Shown here: positions 1 through 6,440 of the stretch, piece by piece
Layout of the letters: every line of letters begins with the position of its first letter
How positions within the stretch are numbered: position 1 is the first letter of the stretch
Source: JAFGOY01 sp034430335
GTDB taxonomy: Bacteria > Chloroflexota > Anaerolineae > Aggregatilineales > UBA3940
Direction of reading: 5' to 3'
DNA length: 20,664 nt
Assembly (NCBI GenBank): GCA_034430335.1
Contig: DAOUES010000438.1
Coordinates: 1 to 20,664 of the forward strand
The notes under the pieces: model-generated
Database searches by the model: none
What the model was told of the DNA's origin: nothing
What the model saw: only the letters and a program-made list of their open reading frames with translations
Program-made: the position numbers and the translations under genes

Positions 1-308
1 GGCCGGAGCACGTCGGCATAGTCGCGCGGATCGTATTCCAGATCGGCGTCCTGGATAATGAACATCTCGCCCCTGGCATTCTCAAACCCGGTGCGAACCG
101 CGCTGCCCTTCCCCTTGTTTTTCTCATGCAGGATCACGCGGACCGTATCGTCGTCGTCCCACTGCTTCATCACCTCGCGCGAACCGTCGGTCGATCCGTC
201 GTCGACCATCACGATCTCGAACACTTTGCCGGTCGCCAGCACCTGCCGGACGATCTCTTCGAGTGTGTCAACTTCGTTGTATACGGGCATTATGACAGAT
301 AGATTCAA
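1..308 (-). CDS. Family 2 glycosyltransferase, N-terminal part (cut by window edge)
   Basis: Only the first ~102 residues are in the window. They show the start of a GT-A fold: an N-terminal strand LSVIMPVYNE, then VMVDDGSTDGS (nucleotide-sugar binding, with the conserved DDGSTD), the basic HEKNKGKGSAVRTG segment and IIQDADLEYDP (the DXD-like metal site, DAD). This is the DPM1/GtrB-like GT2 subgroup, which transfers a sugar from a nucleotide-sugar, often to polyprenyl phosphate at the membrane. The acceptor cannot be told because the C-terminus, where membrane helices would lie, is missing. An in-frame stop lies just upstream. I chose TTG at 308 because it follows an AGG at a sensible distance and gives MNLSVIMPVYNE; GTG at 329 and ATG at 290 are alternatives. 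The gene has its own promoter at 382-410. Confidence 0.9.
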   Translation of the reverse strand, partial: MNLSVIMPVYNEVDTLEEIVRQVLATGKVFEIVMVDDGSTDGSREVMKQWDDDDTVRVILHEKNKGKGSAVRTGFENARGEMFIIQDADLEYDPRDYADVLR

Positions 309-633
309 AAGACGACCTCGCAATCTCACCCAAATTCATTTCGGCAACAGTACGGCTGTCTTGGGCCGCCATTGGCAAGCTAGTATAGCCAAGCACGAAT
401 GGGCAGGCAAACCTACTGCCGACGCGGGGCGACCAGGTTGGCGCTGACTGGTATGGCTTAAGCGGTTACCGGATTATTTTGTAAACATCATCAGCGCCGG
501 GAGATAATCCAGAATCTGGCTTTACAGGGCGCTGGCACCTCTGTTTCCCTCATTCTTGTTTAATCTATTCCGGTCGTAGGGGTACAGCGTGCTGTGCCCG
601 CCGGGGTCTACCACAGATCGACAGCGCCATCGG
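309..633. other. Intergenic region, 325 bases without a gene
   Basis: No credible coding sequence was seen. It holds the glycosyltransferase promoter (382-410) and a nested inverted repeat at 492-534: outer arms CAGCGCC/GGCGCTG with an inner CCAGA-A-TCTGG. Neither side of the repeat has a T-run, so it is not a clear intrinsic terminator for the GTPase gene ending at 634. The plus-strand reading frame across 58-447 is antisense to the glycosyltransferase and is not a gene. Confidence 0.6.
382..410 (-). promoter_or_regulatory. Sigma-70-type promoter for the glycosyltransferase gene
   Basis: Reading the minus strand, TTGCCT (410-405) and TATACT (387-382) are separated by exactly 17 nt. This would start a transcript near 375, with a leader of about 65 nt before the TTG start at 308. 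The spacing and box quality are good, but this is sequence matching only. Confidence 0.6.
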
Positions 634-1953
634 CTACCCGCCAAACTTCTTACTCAATATATCCTGAAGCGTCGGCGTGCCGATTACCTGTAACTCGTAG
701 CGAACCCGTTCCATCGGCAGTTCGATGTCGATCACCCGCCGCAGATCGATAGGCGTTGCCGCGATAACCAGGTCGGCATCCGACCGGTTGATTGTCTCCT
801 CCAGATCGGCCATCTGCTGCTGCCCGTAGCCCATCGCCGGGAGGATCGCCCCGGTCGACGGGTACTTCTCGTACGTCTCCAGGATCGATCTGACCGCAAA
901 CGGGCGCGGATCGATGATTTCGCCTGCCCCGAAGCGTTTTGCCGCCACGACCCCCGCCCCGTAGGTCATATTGCCATGTGTCAGCGTCGGCCCGTCTTCG
1001 ATCACCAGCACCCGCTTTCCTGCAATCGCCTCCGGGTTGTCGACGAAAATCGGCGATGCCCCCAGGATGATCGCGGCGTCCGGGTTAGTTCGTTGGACAT
1101 TCTCGATCACCGTCAATACATTGTTATAGTCGGCGGTGTCGACCTTGTTGATCACCACCACGTCGGCCATCCGGAGATTCGCTTCACCGGGATGGTAGGT
1201 CAGTTCATGGCCGGGCCGATGCGGGTCGGCGACGACGATATGGAGATCGGAGACGTAGAACGGCAGGTCGTTGTTCCCGCCGTCCCATACGATGATGTCA
1301 GCCTCCTTCTCTGCCTCGCGTAAGATCGCCTCGTAATCCACGCCCGAAAAGATCACCGCGCCCAGGTCGATATGCGGTTCGTATTCCTCGCGCTCTTCGA
1401 TGGTGCAGTCGTACCGGTCGAGGTCGCCGTAATCGGCGAACCGCTGCACAGCCTGTTTGACCAGGTCGCCGTAGGGCATCGGGTGCCGCACCGAGACGAC
1501 CTTCAAGCCCATCTCACGCAAAACCAAAACGACGTGCCGCGTCGTCTGGCTCTTCCCCGCCCCGGTCCTGACCGCGCAAACGCTGATCAGCGGCTTGCTG
1601 CTCTTGATCCGGGTCGTGTTGGCTCCCATCAGCCGGTAGTCGGCTCCGGCGGCCAGCACCAGCGATGCCTTGTGCATCACGTACTCGTGCGGAACGTCGC
1701 TGTAGGCGAATATCACTTCGTCGATCTGCTGGTCGACGATCATCGAGGGTAACAAGGCTTCTTCGTAGATCGGGATGCCATCCGGGTAGAGTTCTCCGGC
1801 CAGTTCGGGTGGATACCGCCGCCCCTCAATGCCGGGAATCTGGGTGGCGGTGAATGCCACCACTTCGTAAGCCTTGTTGTCTCGGAAATACACGTTAAAA
1901 TTGTGGAAGTCCCGGCCTGCCGCCCCCATGATGACGACGCGCTTTCGAGTCAT
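634..1953 (-). CDS. COG2403 predicted GTPase, cyclic 2,3-diphosphoglycerate synthetase-like
   Basis: The 439-residue protein begins with a Rossmann-like segment (VVIMGAAGRDFHNFN, ~6-20) and has a P-loop RTGAGKS at ~129-135 followed by QTTRHV. Later come WDGGNND (~223-229) and NKVD (~269-272), the last matching the G4 guanine-specificity motif. This domain order is that of COG2403, often annotated as cyclic 2,3-diphosphoglycerate synthase-related after the archaeal enzyme. Whether bacterial members make cyclic DPG is not established, so I claim only a P-loop NTPase of this family. The ATG start has AAAGGAG about 9 nt upstream. The gene stands alone downstream of tatC with its own candidate promoter (2010-2038), and nothing nearby reveals a substrate. 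Confidence 0.88.
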   Translation of the reverse strand: MTRKRVVIMGAAGRDFHNFNVYFRDNKAYEVVAFTATQIPGIEGRRYPPELAGELYPDGIPIYEEALLPSMIVDQQIDEVIFAYSDVPHEYVMHKASLVLAAGADYRLMGANTTRIKSSKPLISVCAVRTGAGKSQTTRHVVLVLREMGLKVVSVRHPMPYGDLVKQAVQRFADYGDLDRYDCTIEEREEYEPHIDLGAVIFSGVDYEAILREAEKEADIIVWDGGNNDLPFYVSDLHIVVADPHRPGHELTYHPGEANLRMADVVVINKVDTADYNNVLTVIENVQRTNPDAAIILGASPIFVDNPEAIAGKRVLVIEDGPTLTHGNMTYGAGVVAAKRFGAGEIIDPRPFAVRSILETYEKYPSTGAILPAMGYGQQQMADLEETINRSDADLVIAATPIDLRRVIDIELPMERVRYELQVIGTPTLQDILSKKFGG

Positions 1954-2009
1954 GGATTGATACTCCTTTGTTGTGGTGAGACCGTTGTGTGAGCGTAAAG
2001 CATGGCGTG

Positions 2010-2038
2010 ATTCTAGCTTAATCGGGTGTCGATTTCAC
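2010..2038 (-). promoter_or_regulatory. Candidate promoter for the COG2403 GTPase gene
   Basis: On the minus strand GTGAAA (2038-2033) and TAGAAT (2015-2010) are spaced 17 nt apart. The -35 is only a 4/6 match and the -10 a 5/6 match. It lies in the 97-nt gap after tatC and would give a leader of about 50 nt. Confidence 0.4.
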
Positions 2039-2050
2039 CGCTTCCTTCAT

Positions 2051-2959
2051 TCAGGCCGACCGTGTTTCCTCGTTGTCTTCCCGCTTTTTCCGCCGCCTCT
2101 GTGCGAAGAAGGCCAGCACGATGCTGAGTAGATACAGCCCGAACAGCGGCGCAGCGACGATCCCCATATTGACCGGGTCCGGGGTAGGAGTGACCACCGC
2201 CGCCAGGATCGCAATCCCGACGATGGCATACCGCCAGCCCTTGATCAACATCCGGCTGTCGACTATTCCGGCCCGTGCCAGGATATAGACGGCCATCGGC
2301 AGTTCGAAGCTCGCCCCGACCGCCAGCAGCGCCGTCGTCACGAACTTGATGTAGTTGTCGAGCGTTGGCGTTGCCCTGAAACCCATGAAGCCAACCAGGA
2401 AGGGAATCGCCGCCGGGAGCATGACGAAGTAGGCGAAAGCCACCCCTAGAATGAACAGCAGCGCGGCGAACGGGACATACAGGTAAAACGCGCGGCGCTC
2501 GGTATCGAGCAGCCCCGTGCCGATAAAAATCCACCCCTGGGCAATGATGAAGGGAGACGCCAGTATCAGCCCCGCGACCAGTGAAACACGGAAGAACACC
2601 CCAAACGATTCGGTCACCGAGATCACGATCAGCCTGTCCATGCCGCCAATGGGCTCGGTCAGCAGCACGATCAACTGGTTGGTGATCGCCGCCGCAACAA
2701 CCGTGCTGATGACGAACGCGATGGCGCTATGGACGAGCCGTGTGCGCAGTTCTCGAAAATGAGACAGGCTTGAATCCAGGTTTTCGAATACGGCTGCGAG
2801 ACCCTCATCCTTTTTTTCTTCGGCGTCAGAAAGTTTATTCCGGTTGCTGATCAATGCGATCAACCCGGCGGCGAGGCTGATCACCAGTGCGGAAAGCATG
2901 ACGGCGGCTTCGGTGCTGACCGGTATCCGGGGCAGTTGGTGGAGCAGTTCGCCGATCAT
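2051..2959 (-). CDS. tatC: Sec-independent protein translocase subunit TatC, with extra N-terminal membrane segment
   Basis: TatC is the membrane receptor that recognises twin-arginine signal peptides and recruits TatA to export folded proteins. The 302-residue product shows the family marks: HFRELRTRL (~67-75, first cytoplasmic signal-peptide site), SPFIIAQGWIFIGTGLLDTERR (~135-156), the conserved Glu in SFELP (~217-221), and TPTPDP (~257-262), with six hydrophobic segments between ~75 and 285. Unusually, a further hydrophobic segment (~17-38) and a charged linker precede the FRELR motif, which normally lies near the N-terminus. The ATG overlaps the tatB stop (ATGA), which suggests translational coupling. 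The frame stays open to 3229, but the longer start would overlap most of tatB and encodes no sensible sequence. Confidence 0.93.
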   Translation of the reverse strand: MIGELLHQLPRIPVSTEAAVMLSALVISLAAGLIALISNRNKLSDAEEKKDEGLAAVFENLDSSLSHFRELRTRLVHSAIAFVISTVVAAAITNQLIVLLTEPIGGMDRLIVISVTESFGVFFRVSLVAGLILASPFIIAQGWIFIGTGLLDTERRAFYLYVPFAALLFILGVAFAYFVMLPAAIPFLVGFMGFRATPTLDNYIKFVTTALLAVGASFELPMAVYILARAGIVDSRMLIKGWRYAIVGIAILAAVVTPTPDPVNMGIVAAPLFGLYLLSIVLAFFAQRRRKKREDNEETRSA

Positions 2960-3369
2960 GGGCGTTCCCCTGTCTCGTCTTGTTCCGCCGCAGCCTTGCT
3001 CTGATCGGTTGGCGGCTGTTCGATACCGTGAACTCGACTGTATAGATTCTCGATTGCCTCGTCTATTTCTGCCAGGGTATCTTTGCCTTCTTGATCGAGC
3101 GTTGCGCTTTTCTGAATGTCGGATAGCGTTTCCCGGAGTTCTGACTGCATGTCTTCCAGTTCCGCCATTCGGATCAACGTGGCGGGCAAATCCCGCAGCG
3201 ATTGGGTGATCTCCGATATCTCCCTCCACCAGTTTGATCTCAGCAGCTTGCCGAGAAATCGTCCCAGTTCCAGCGCCGCCTGCCGTGATCGTTCTGGCCC
3301 AAGCACGACGAAGATGACCAGCACAAGCAGCACCAGTTCAGGAATTCCAATACCACACAGGGTGTTCAT
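2956..3369 (-). CDS. tatB: Twin-arginine translocase subunit TatB-like (TatA/B family)
   Basis: This 137-residue protein has the TatA/B plan: a short N-terminal periplasmic segment, one transmembrane helix (~8-24), a GPER hinge, an amphipathic helix (AALELGRFLGKLL) and a long charged, probably helical, cytoplasmic tail. The polar Glu in IPELVL and the VVLGPER hinge fit TatB better than TatA, whose hinge is usually FGP(K/S). The tail (~55-115) is rich in E, D and L and may form a coiled coil. No TatA gene is seen here, so TatA may be elsewhere or this protein may do both jobs. The ATG start follows GGAG by 5 nt. It sits 44 nt after nusB and overlaps tatC by 4 nt. Confidence 0.88.
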   Translation of the reverse strand: MNTLCGIGIPELVLLVLVIFVVLGPERSRQAALELGRFLGKLLRSNWWREISEITQSLRDLPATLIRMAELEDMQSELRETLSDIQKSATLDQEGKDTLAEIDEAIENLYSRVHGIEQPPTDQSKAAAEQDETGERP

Positions 3370-3413
3370 AAAGTCTCCGGGAAGTCAGCCGGTGGGAATC
3401 GAACTGGCGGAAC

Positions 3414-3854
3414 TTAACTGTTGTCCGCCAGTTCGTAGGTAGCAATGAGTTCGTTGTGTTTTGCGGCCAGGGTGCCAAGCACACCGTTGACAAAGCGAGG
3501 GGCGCTGTCGCTGCCATAGTGCTTTGCCAGTTCGACCGCCTCGTTGATCGCTACTTTGAGCGGGGTGCTGTTCAACCCCACCAGTTCGAAGATCGCCATT
3601 CTGAGGATATTCCGGTCGATGATCGCCATCTGGTCAATCGGCCATTCCGGGGCATGCTCGTGGATAACCAGGTCAAGCTGTTCGCGGTGGGTCAGGACAC
3701 CGTTTACCAGGTCACGGAGAAACGCTTCCGTTGCCTCGTCTAACTCGTTGTCGATCAGACGCCTTTCCAGGACGGCGTCAACATGATGGCTGGAGCAGTC
3801 GATTTCGTAAAGAGCCTGGAGGGCTATTCTTCGGGCTTTTCGACGAACGTGCAA
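3414..3854 (-). CDS. nusB: Transcription antitermination factor NusB
   Basis: The 146-residue all-helical protein matches NusB in length and in its signatures: RRKARRIALQALYEID at the N-terminus (arginine-rich boxA RNA-binding face), IDRNILRMAIFEL (~79-91) and KVAINEAVELAKHYGSDSAPRFVNGVLG near the C-terminus. NusB binds boxA RNA with NusE (S10) during rRNA antitermination. The start is TTG at 3854, with AGAGGA about 7 nt upstream; the nearby ATG at 3859 is out of frame. It lies 36 nt downstream of the Asp23-family gene, the same pairing as yqhY-nusB in Bacillus, and probably belongs to a fabG-yqhY-nusB-tatB-tatC operon. Confidence 0.96.
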   Translation of the reverse strand: MHVRRKARRIALQALYEIDCSSHHVDAVLERRLIDNELDEATEAFLRDLVNGVLTHREQLDLVIHEHAPEWPIDQMAIIDRNILRMAIFELVGLNSTPLKVAINEAVELAKHYGSDSAPRFVNGVLGTLAAKHNELIATYELADNS

Positions 3855-3890
3855 GGCATTTCCTCTGGTAAAGTGCGAACGATGTGATGG

Positions 3891-4232
3891 TCAGTCCGCT
3901 GGCGCATAATCGACATCGGCGATGTGGACGTTGACCGCATCCACGTCCATGCCGACCAGTTCTTGAATGGCGCGTCTGACGTTGTCCTGTACAGTTCGGC
4001 TCACTTCACCCATATTGACATCAGGCTTGACGATGACGTACATATCGACCACGACCCGTTGATCGTCGATATCCAGCACAACCCCTGATCCTATCGAGTC
4101 CCCACGAAAGATCCGCCCGACATTGACCGGAATCTCCGCCATAGTCGATATCCCGTCAACCAGTTCCGCTGCGTGTTTGACGATCGCGATCAGTACGCTC
4201 GGTGCTATCGTGATTGTATCTTGTGGCTCCAT
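3891..4232 (-). CDS. yqhY: Asp23/Gls24 family protein (YqhY-like)
   Basis: The 113-residue protein has the Asp23 fold pattern: ITIAPSVLIAIVKHAAELVDGI, a VNVGRIFRG turn, the strand pair GVVLDIDDQRVVVDMYVIVKPDVNMGEVSRTVQDNVRRAI and a final VDAVNVHIADVDY. No transmembrane segment or catalytic site is present. In Firmicutes YqhY lies between accBC and nusB, and its loss disturbs lipid synthesis control; the molecular role is unknown. Here it lies between fabG and nusB, keeping the fatty-acid and nusB association. The ATG has AAAGG about 10 nt upstream. A second paralogue lies at 15503-15868. Confidence 0.9.
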   Translation of the reverse strand: MEPQDTITIAPSVLIAIVKHAAELVDGISTMAEIPVNVGRIFRGDSIGSGVVLDIDDQRVVVDMYVIVKPDVNMGEVSRTVQDNVRRAIQELVGMDVDAVNVHIADVDYAPAD

Positions 4233-4265
4233 GTTAGTGTACCTTTCACCGGCGAATCGGTTTGA

Positions 4266-5009
4266 CTACCCCATGATCATCCCGCCATCGACGGATAATA
4301 CATGCCCGGTAATATACCCTGATTCTTCCTGCGCGAGGAATGTAACCGCGTTTGCTACGTCTTCAGGTGTTCCCCAGCGCCCCAGCGGGATTTGTTTCAG
4401 CGAAGCCTCTTTGATCTCGTCCGGAACGGTATCGGTCAGTTGGGTCGGGATGAAACCGGGGGCAACCGCATTGACGGTCACATTCCGGCTGGCGACCTCA
4501 CGGGCCAGCGACTTGGTGAACCCGATCACCCCGGCTTTGCTGGCGCTGTAGTTGGTTTGCCCGGCGTTTCCGGCAATCCCGGCCACAGAACTGACGCTGA
4601 CGATCCGTCCGTAGCGCTGGCGCATCATCGCCTTTGAAGCGATCTTCGAATAGTTGAATACACTCTTTAGATTGACCGCAAGAACGGCGTCCCAATCGGC
4701 CTCGGACATCCGCATGAGCAGGTTGTCACGGGTGATCCCGGCATTGTTGACGAGGATGTCGAGTTTCCCCAGCCTGTCGATTGCTTCCTTGATGGTTGCT
4801 TCGGCCTGCTCGAAATCGACGACATTTGCTTGCAAGGCGATGGCCGTCCCGTTGGCCGAATTGATCTCGTCGGCAACTGATTGGGCGGTATCGGGGTTCA
4901 AATCGACAACAGCGACTGCCGCGCCTTCCGAGGCGAACTGGAGGGAAATCGCACGTCCAAGACCCTGTCCCCCACCGGTTACGAGTGCAACTCTATTTTC
5001 GAAACGCAT
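4266..5009 (-). CDS. fabG: 3-oxoacyl-[acyl-carrier-protein] reductase FabG
   Basis: FabG reduces beta-ketoacyl-ACP with NADPH in each round of type II fatty acid synthesis. The 247-residue protein has the full classical SDR set: TGGGQGLG (~11-18, cofactor), NNAGIT (~88-93), Asn in AVNLKS (~113), catalytic Ser in SSVAG (~141), YSASK (Tyr154/Lys158), PGFI and GGMIMG at the C-terminus. Length and C-terminus match FabG rather than a generic SDR. It is first in a run fabG-yqhY-nusB-tatB-tatC with gaps of 33-44 nt. Two overlapping promoters and a ~125-nt leader precede it, so it is transcribed independently of fabD. ACP (acpP), the usual next gene, is missing from the window. Confidence 0.97.
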   Translation of the reverse strand: MRFENRVALVTGGGQGLGRAISLQFASEGAAVAVVDLNPDTAQSVADEINSANGTAIALQANVVDFEQAEATIKEAIDRLGKLDILVNNAGITRDNLLMRMSEADWDAVLAVNLKSVFNYSKIASKAMMRQRYGRIVSVSSVAGIAGNAGQTNYSASKAGVIGFTKSLAREVASRNVTVNAVAPGFIPTQLTDTVPDEIKEASLKQIPLGRWGTPEDVANAVTFLAQEESGYITGHVLSVDGGMIMG

Positions 5010-5138
5010 GGTTCCCTATCTCCTCAATGGTTGATGTATTATTTCTCATCCCATAACCATCAGCCGGGAGATCGCTTTACGTTACTGGTTGGTCTGAATA
5101 CCATAGGCGGCAATCTGGATATCCTGGGTCAGGCGGCG

Positions 5139-5179
5139 ATTGTACCATTGCATTGTATAGGTTTCAAACGAGATGTCAA
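5139..5179 (-). promoter_or_regulatory. Two overlapping promoters for the fabG operon
   Basis: On the minus strand P1 is TTGACA (5179-5174), 16 nt, TACAAT (5157-5152). P2 is TTGAAA (5167-5162), 17 nt, TACAAT (5144-5139), the latter preceded by TGG as an extended -10. Both point at fabG. They lie between the epimerase-ClpN gene stop at 5230 and fabG, which makes fabG the head of its own unit. Confidence 0.65.
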
Positions 5180-5191
5180 CGCAGCGTTAAC
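5175..5191. promoter_or_regulatory. Candidate operator: 17-bp inverted repeat over the fabG P1 -35 box
   Basis: GTTAACGCTGCGTTGAC (minus strand) is a palindrome about one central base with a single mismatched pair, and its end includes part of the P1 -35 hexamer. Its position suits a repressor site. It does not resemble the FapR box that I know, so no regulator is named. Confidence 0.35.
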
Positions 5192-5229
5192 CTGGGCCGC
5201 CTGTCCCTCCGGGCTGATTGTCAGGGTGC

Positions 5230-6423
5230 TTACGATGTCAGCATCTGATCGACATCGTCGGGGTCGATCCCCATTTCTCTTAACACTCTTGTGGCCATTC
5301 CGTTGTCATACGTCATCAATGCCGAAAGCAGGTGCTGCGTCCTGACCTGTTCTGCCCCGCTCCGGTTGGCTTTGTCGTTTGCCAGTTCGAGCGCCTGTTC
5401 CGCGTGTGGGGAATACTTTGGCCTGCCGAACAGCATCGACTTCGACCGCTTGTACTTTCTCATTTTCTGGTTGACATGATATTTGACCGTTTCATAGTCA
5501 ACACCGAGCGATGCCAGCGTTCTCCTGGCCGTGCCTTTCGTCGCCAATCCAACCAATAGGTGCCCGGAACCGATGTATCTGCTCTTCGACTGGGCTGCTT
5601 CGGCTGCCGCCGTCTCTAACACCTGTTTGACGTTCTTTGAATAAGGTAGTTGTCTCCGGGACAACTCGACCGGTTCTTTCCCGAAGAGTTCGTCAGGCCA
5701 GGGAATTTGGAGGATGCCGCTGTCATGAAACAGGTTGTGAACCGAAATCCCAATCTGGTTGTACAGTGTCGGGGGAACGCCGATATCGGCGACATACAGG
5801 TCGCCGACAGCGTCACGCGCTTCTGTTGTCATCAGTCCCGTTTTGGGCAGCGCCAGGGTCAGGGTAGCATCGGCTTTTATGCATGGTTCGCCGGGGATGC
5901 CGGTGGCCGCATCCAATCCCGATGGCATGTCGAGCGAGACGACGAGTCTGCCCGATTCGTTCGCCGCGCCGATCAACTCTGCCACCGGCCCGCGCGGGTT
6001 TCCGCTCAACCCGTAGCCGATCAGCGCGTCGATGATCAGCTTTGCCCTGCTTAGATCGGGTATCATGTCGCCCTCGTACTGCCTCCGGTCGACGGGCAGG
6101 TGGCCGAGTATCGTCCACTGGTGCATCGGCACTGTTTTGAGTCCGTCCGGCGGCCCGGCCAGTATCACCGAAACGTCCGCACCCCAATTGCTCAGGTGCC
6201 GCGCCGCTGCCATCCCACCGCCGCCATTGTTTCCTGTGCCGCACAGCACCACGATCCGGTTCCCGTAGAGCCGGTTCTTGAGAAGTGTCCGCGTCAATGC
6301 AGCCAGGTGGCGGCCAGCGTTTTCCATCATCTGGATCAGCAGGATGCCGTACTCCTCGACCATCAGCCGGTCGACTTCTGCCATTTGTTCGGTTGTCAGT
6401 GCCGGTATTTCGAATAATGACAT
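5230..6423 (-). CDS. Fusion of YjeF N-terminal (NAD(P)H-hydrate epimerase-like) domain with Clp N-terminal repeats
   Basis: Residues ~1-225 form a YjeF_N domain: QMMENAGRHLAAL (~31-43), VLCGTGNNGGGG (~59-70), IIDALIGYGLSG (~130-141), SLDMPSGLD (~163-171), ALPKTGLM and DLYVADIGVPP. Such enzymes epimerise damaged R-NAD(P)HX to the S form. The usual partner, the YjeF_C dehydratase domain, is absent. Instead residues ~258-317 and ~334-395 are two Clp_N-type repeats (VLETAAAEAAQSKSRYIGSGHLLVGLA and ALELANDKANRSGAEQVRTQHLLSAL, each followed by a L-x-x-x-G-I/V-D helix), like the substrate or adaptor domain of ClpA/ClpC but with no AAA+ module. The usual GGDG motif reads GGGG. ATG at 6423 is preferred (GAGG 6 nt upstream); ATG at 6435 lacks a ribosome site. 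It lies 17 nt after fabD. Confidence 0.88.
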   Translation of the reverse strand: MSLFEIPALTTEQMAEVDRLMVEEYGILLIQMMENAGRHLAALTRTLLKNRLYGNRIVVLCGTGNNGGGGMAAARHLSNWGADVSVILAGPPDGLKTVPMHQWTILGHLPVDRRQYEGDMIPDLSRAKLIIDALIGYGLSGNPRGPVAELIGAANESGRLVVSLDMPSGLDAATGIPGEPCIKADATLTLALPKTGLMTTEARDAVGDLYVADIGVPPTLYNQIGISVHNLFHDSGILQIPWPDELFGKEPVELSRRQLPYSKNVKQVLETAAAEAAQSKSRYIGSGHLLVGLATKGTARRTLASLGVDYETVKYHVNQKMRKYKRSKSMLFGRPKYSPHAEQALELANDKANRSGAEQVRTQHLLSALMTYDNGMATRVLREMGIDPDDVDQMLTS

Positions 6424-6440
6424 GGCTTCCCTCATATGTG

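Noticed and set aside
2013..2534. 173-codon minus-strand reading frame overlapping tatC
   Set aside because: An out-of-frame shadow of tatC on the same strand, rich in R and G, with no membrane or family signature.
2960..3229. Longer start for tatC
   Set aside because: This would add 90 residues read out of frame through tatB; the ATGA overlap at 2956-2959 gives a better start.
5010..5229. A missing acpP gene between the epimerase fusion and fabG
   Set aside because: No frame with the DSL phosphopantetheine motif of acyl carrier protein was found; the gap contains promoters and a leader.
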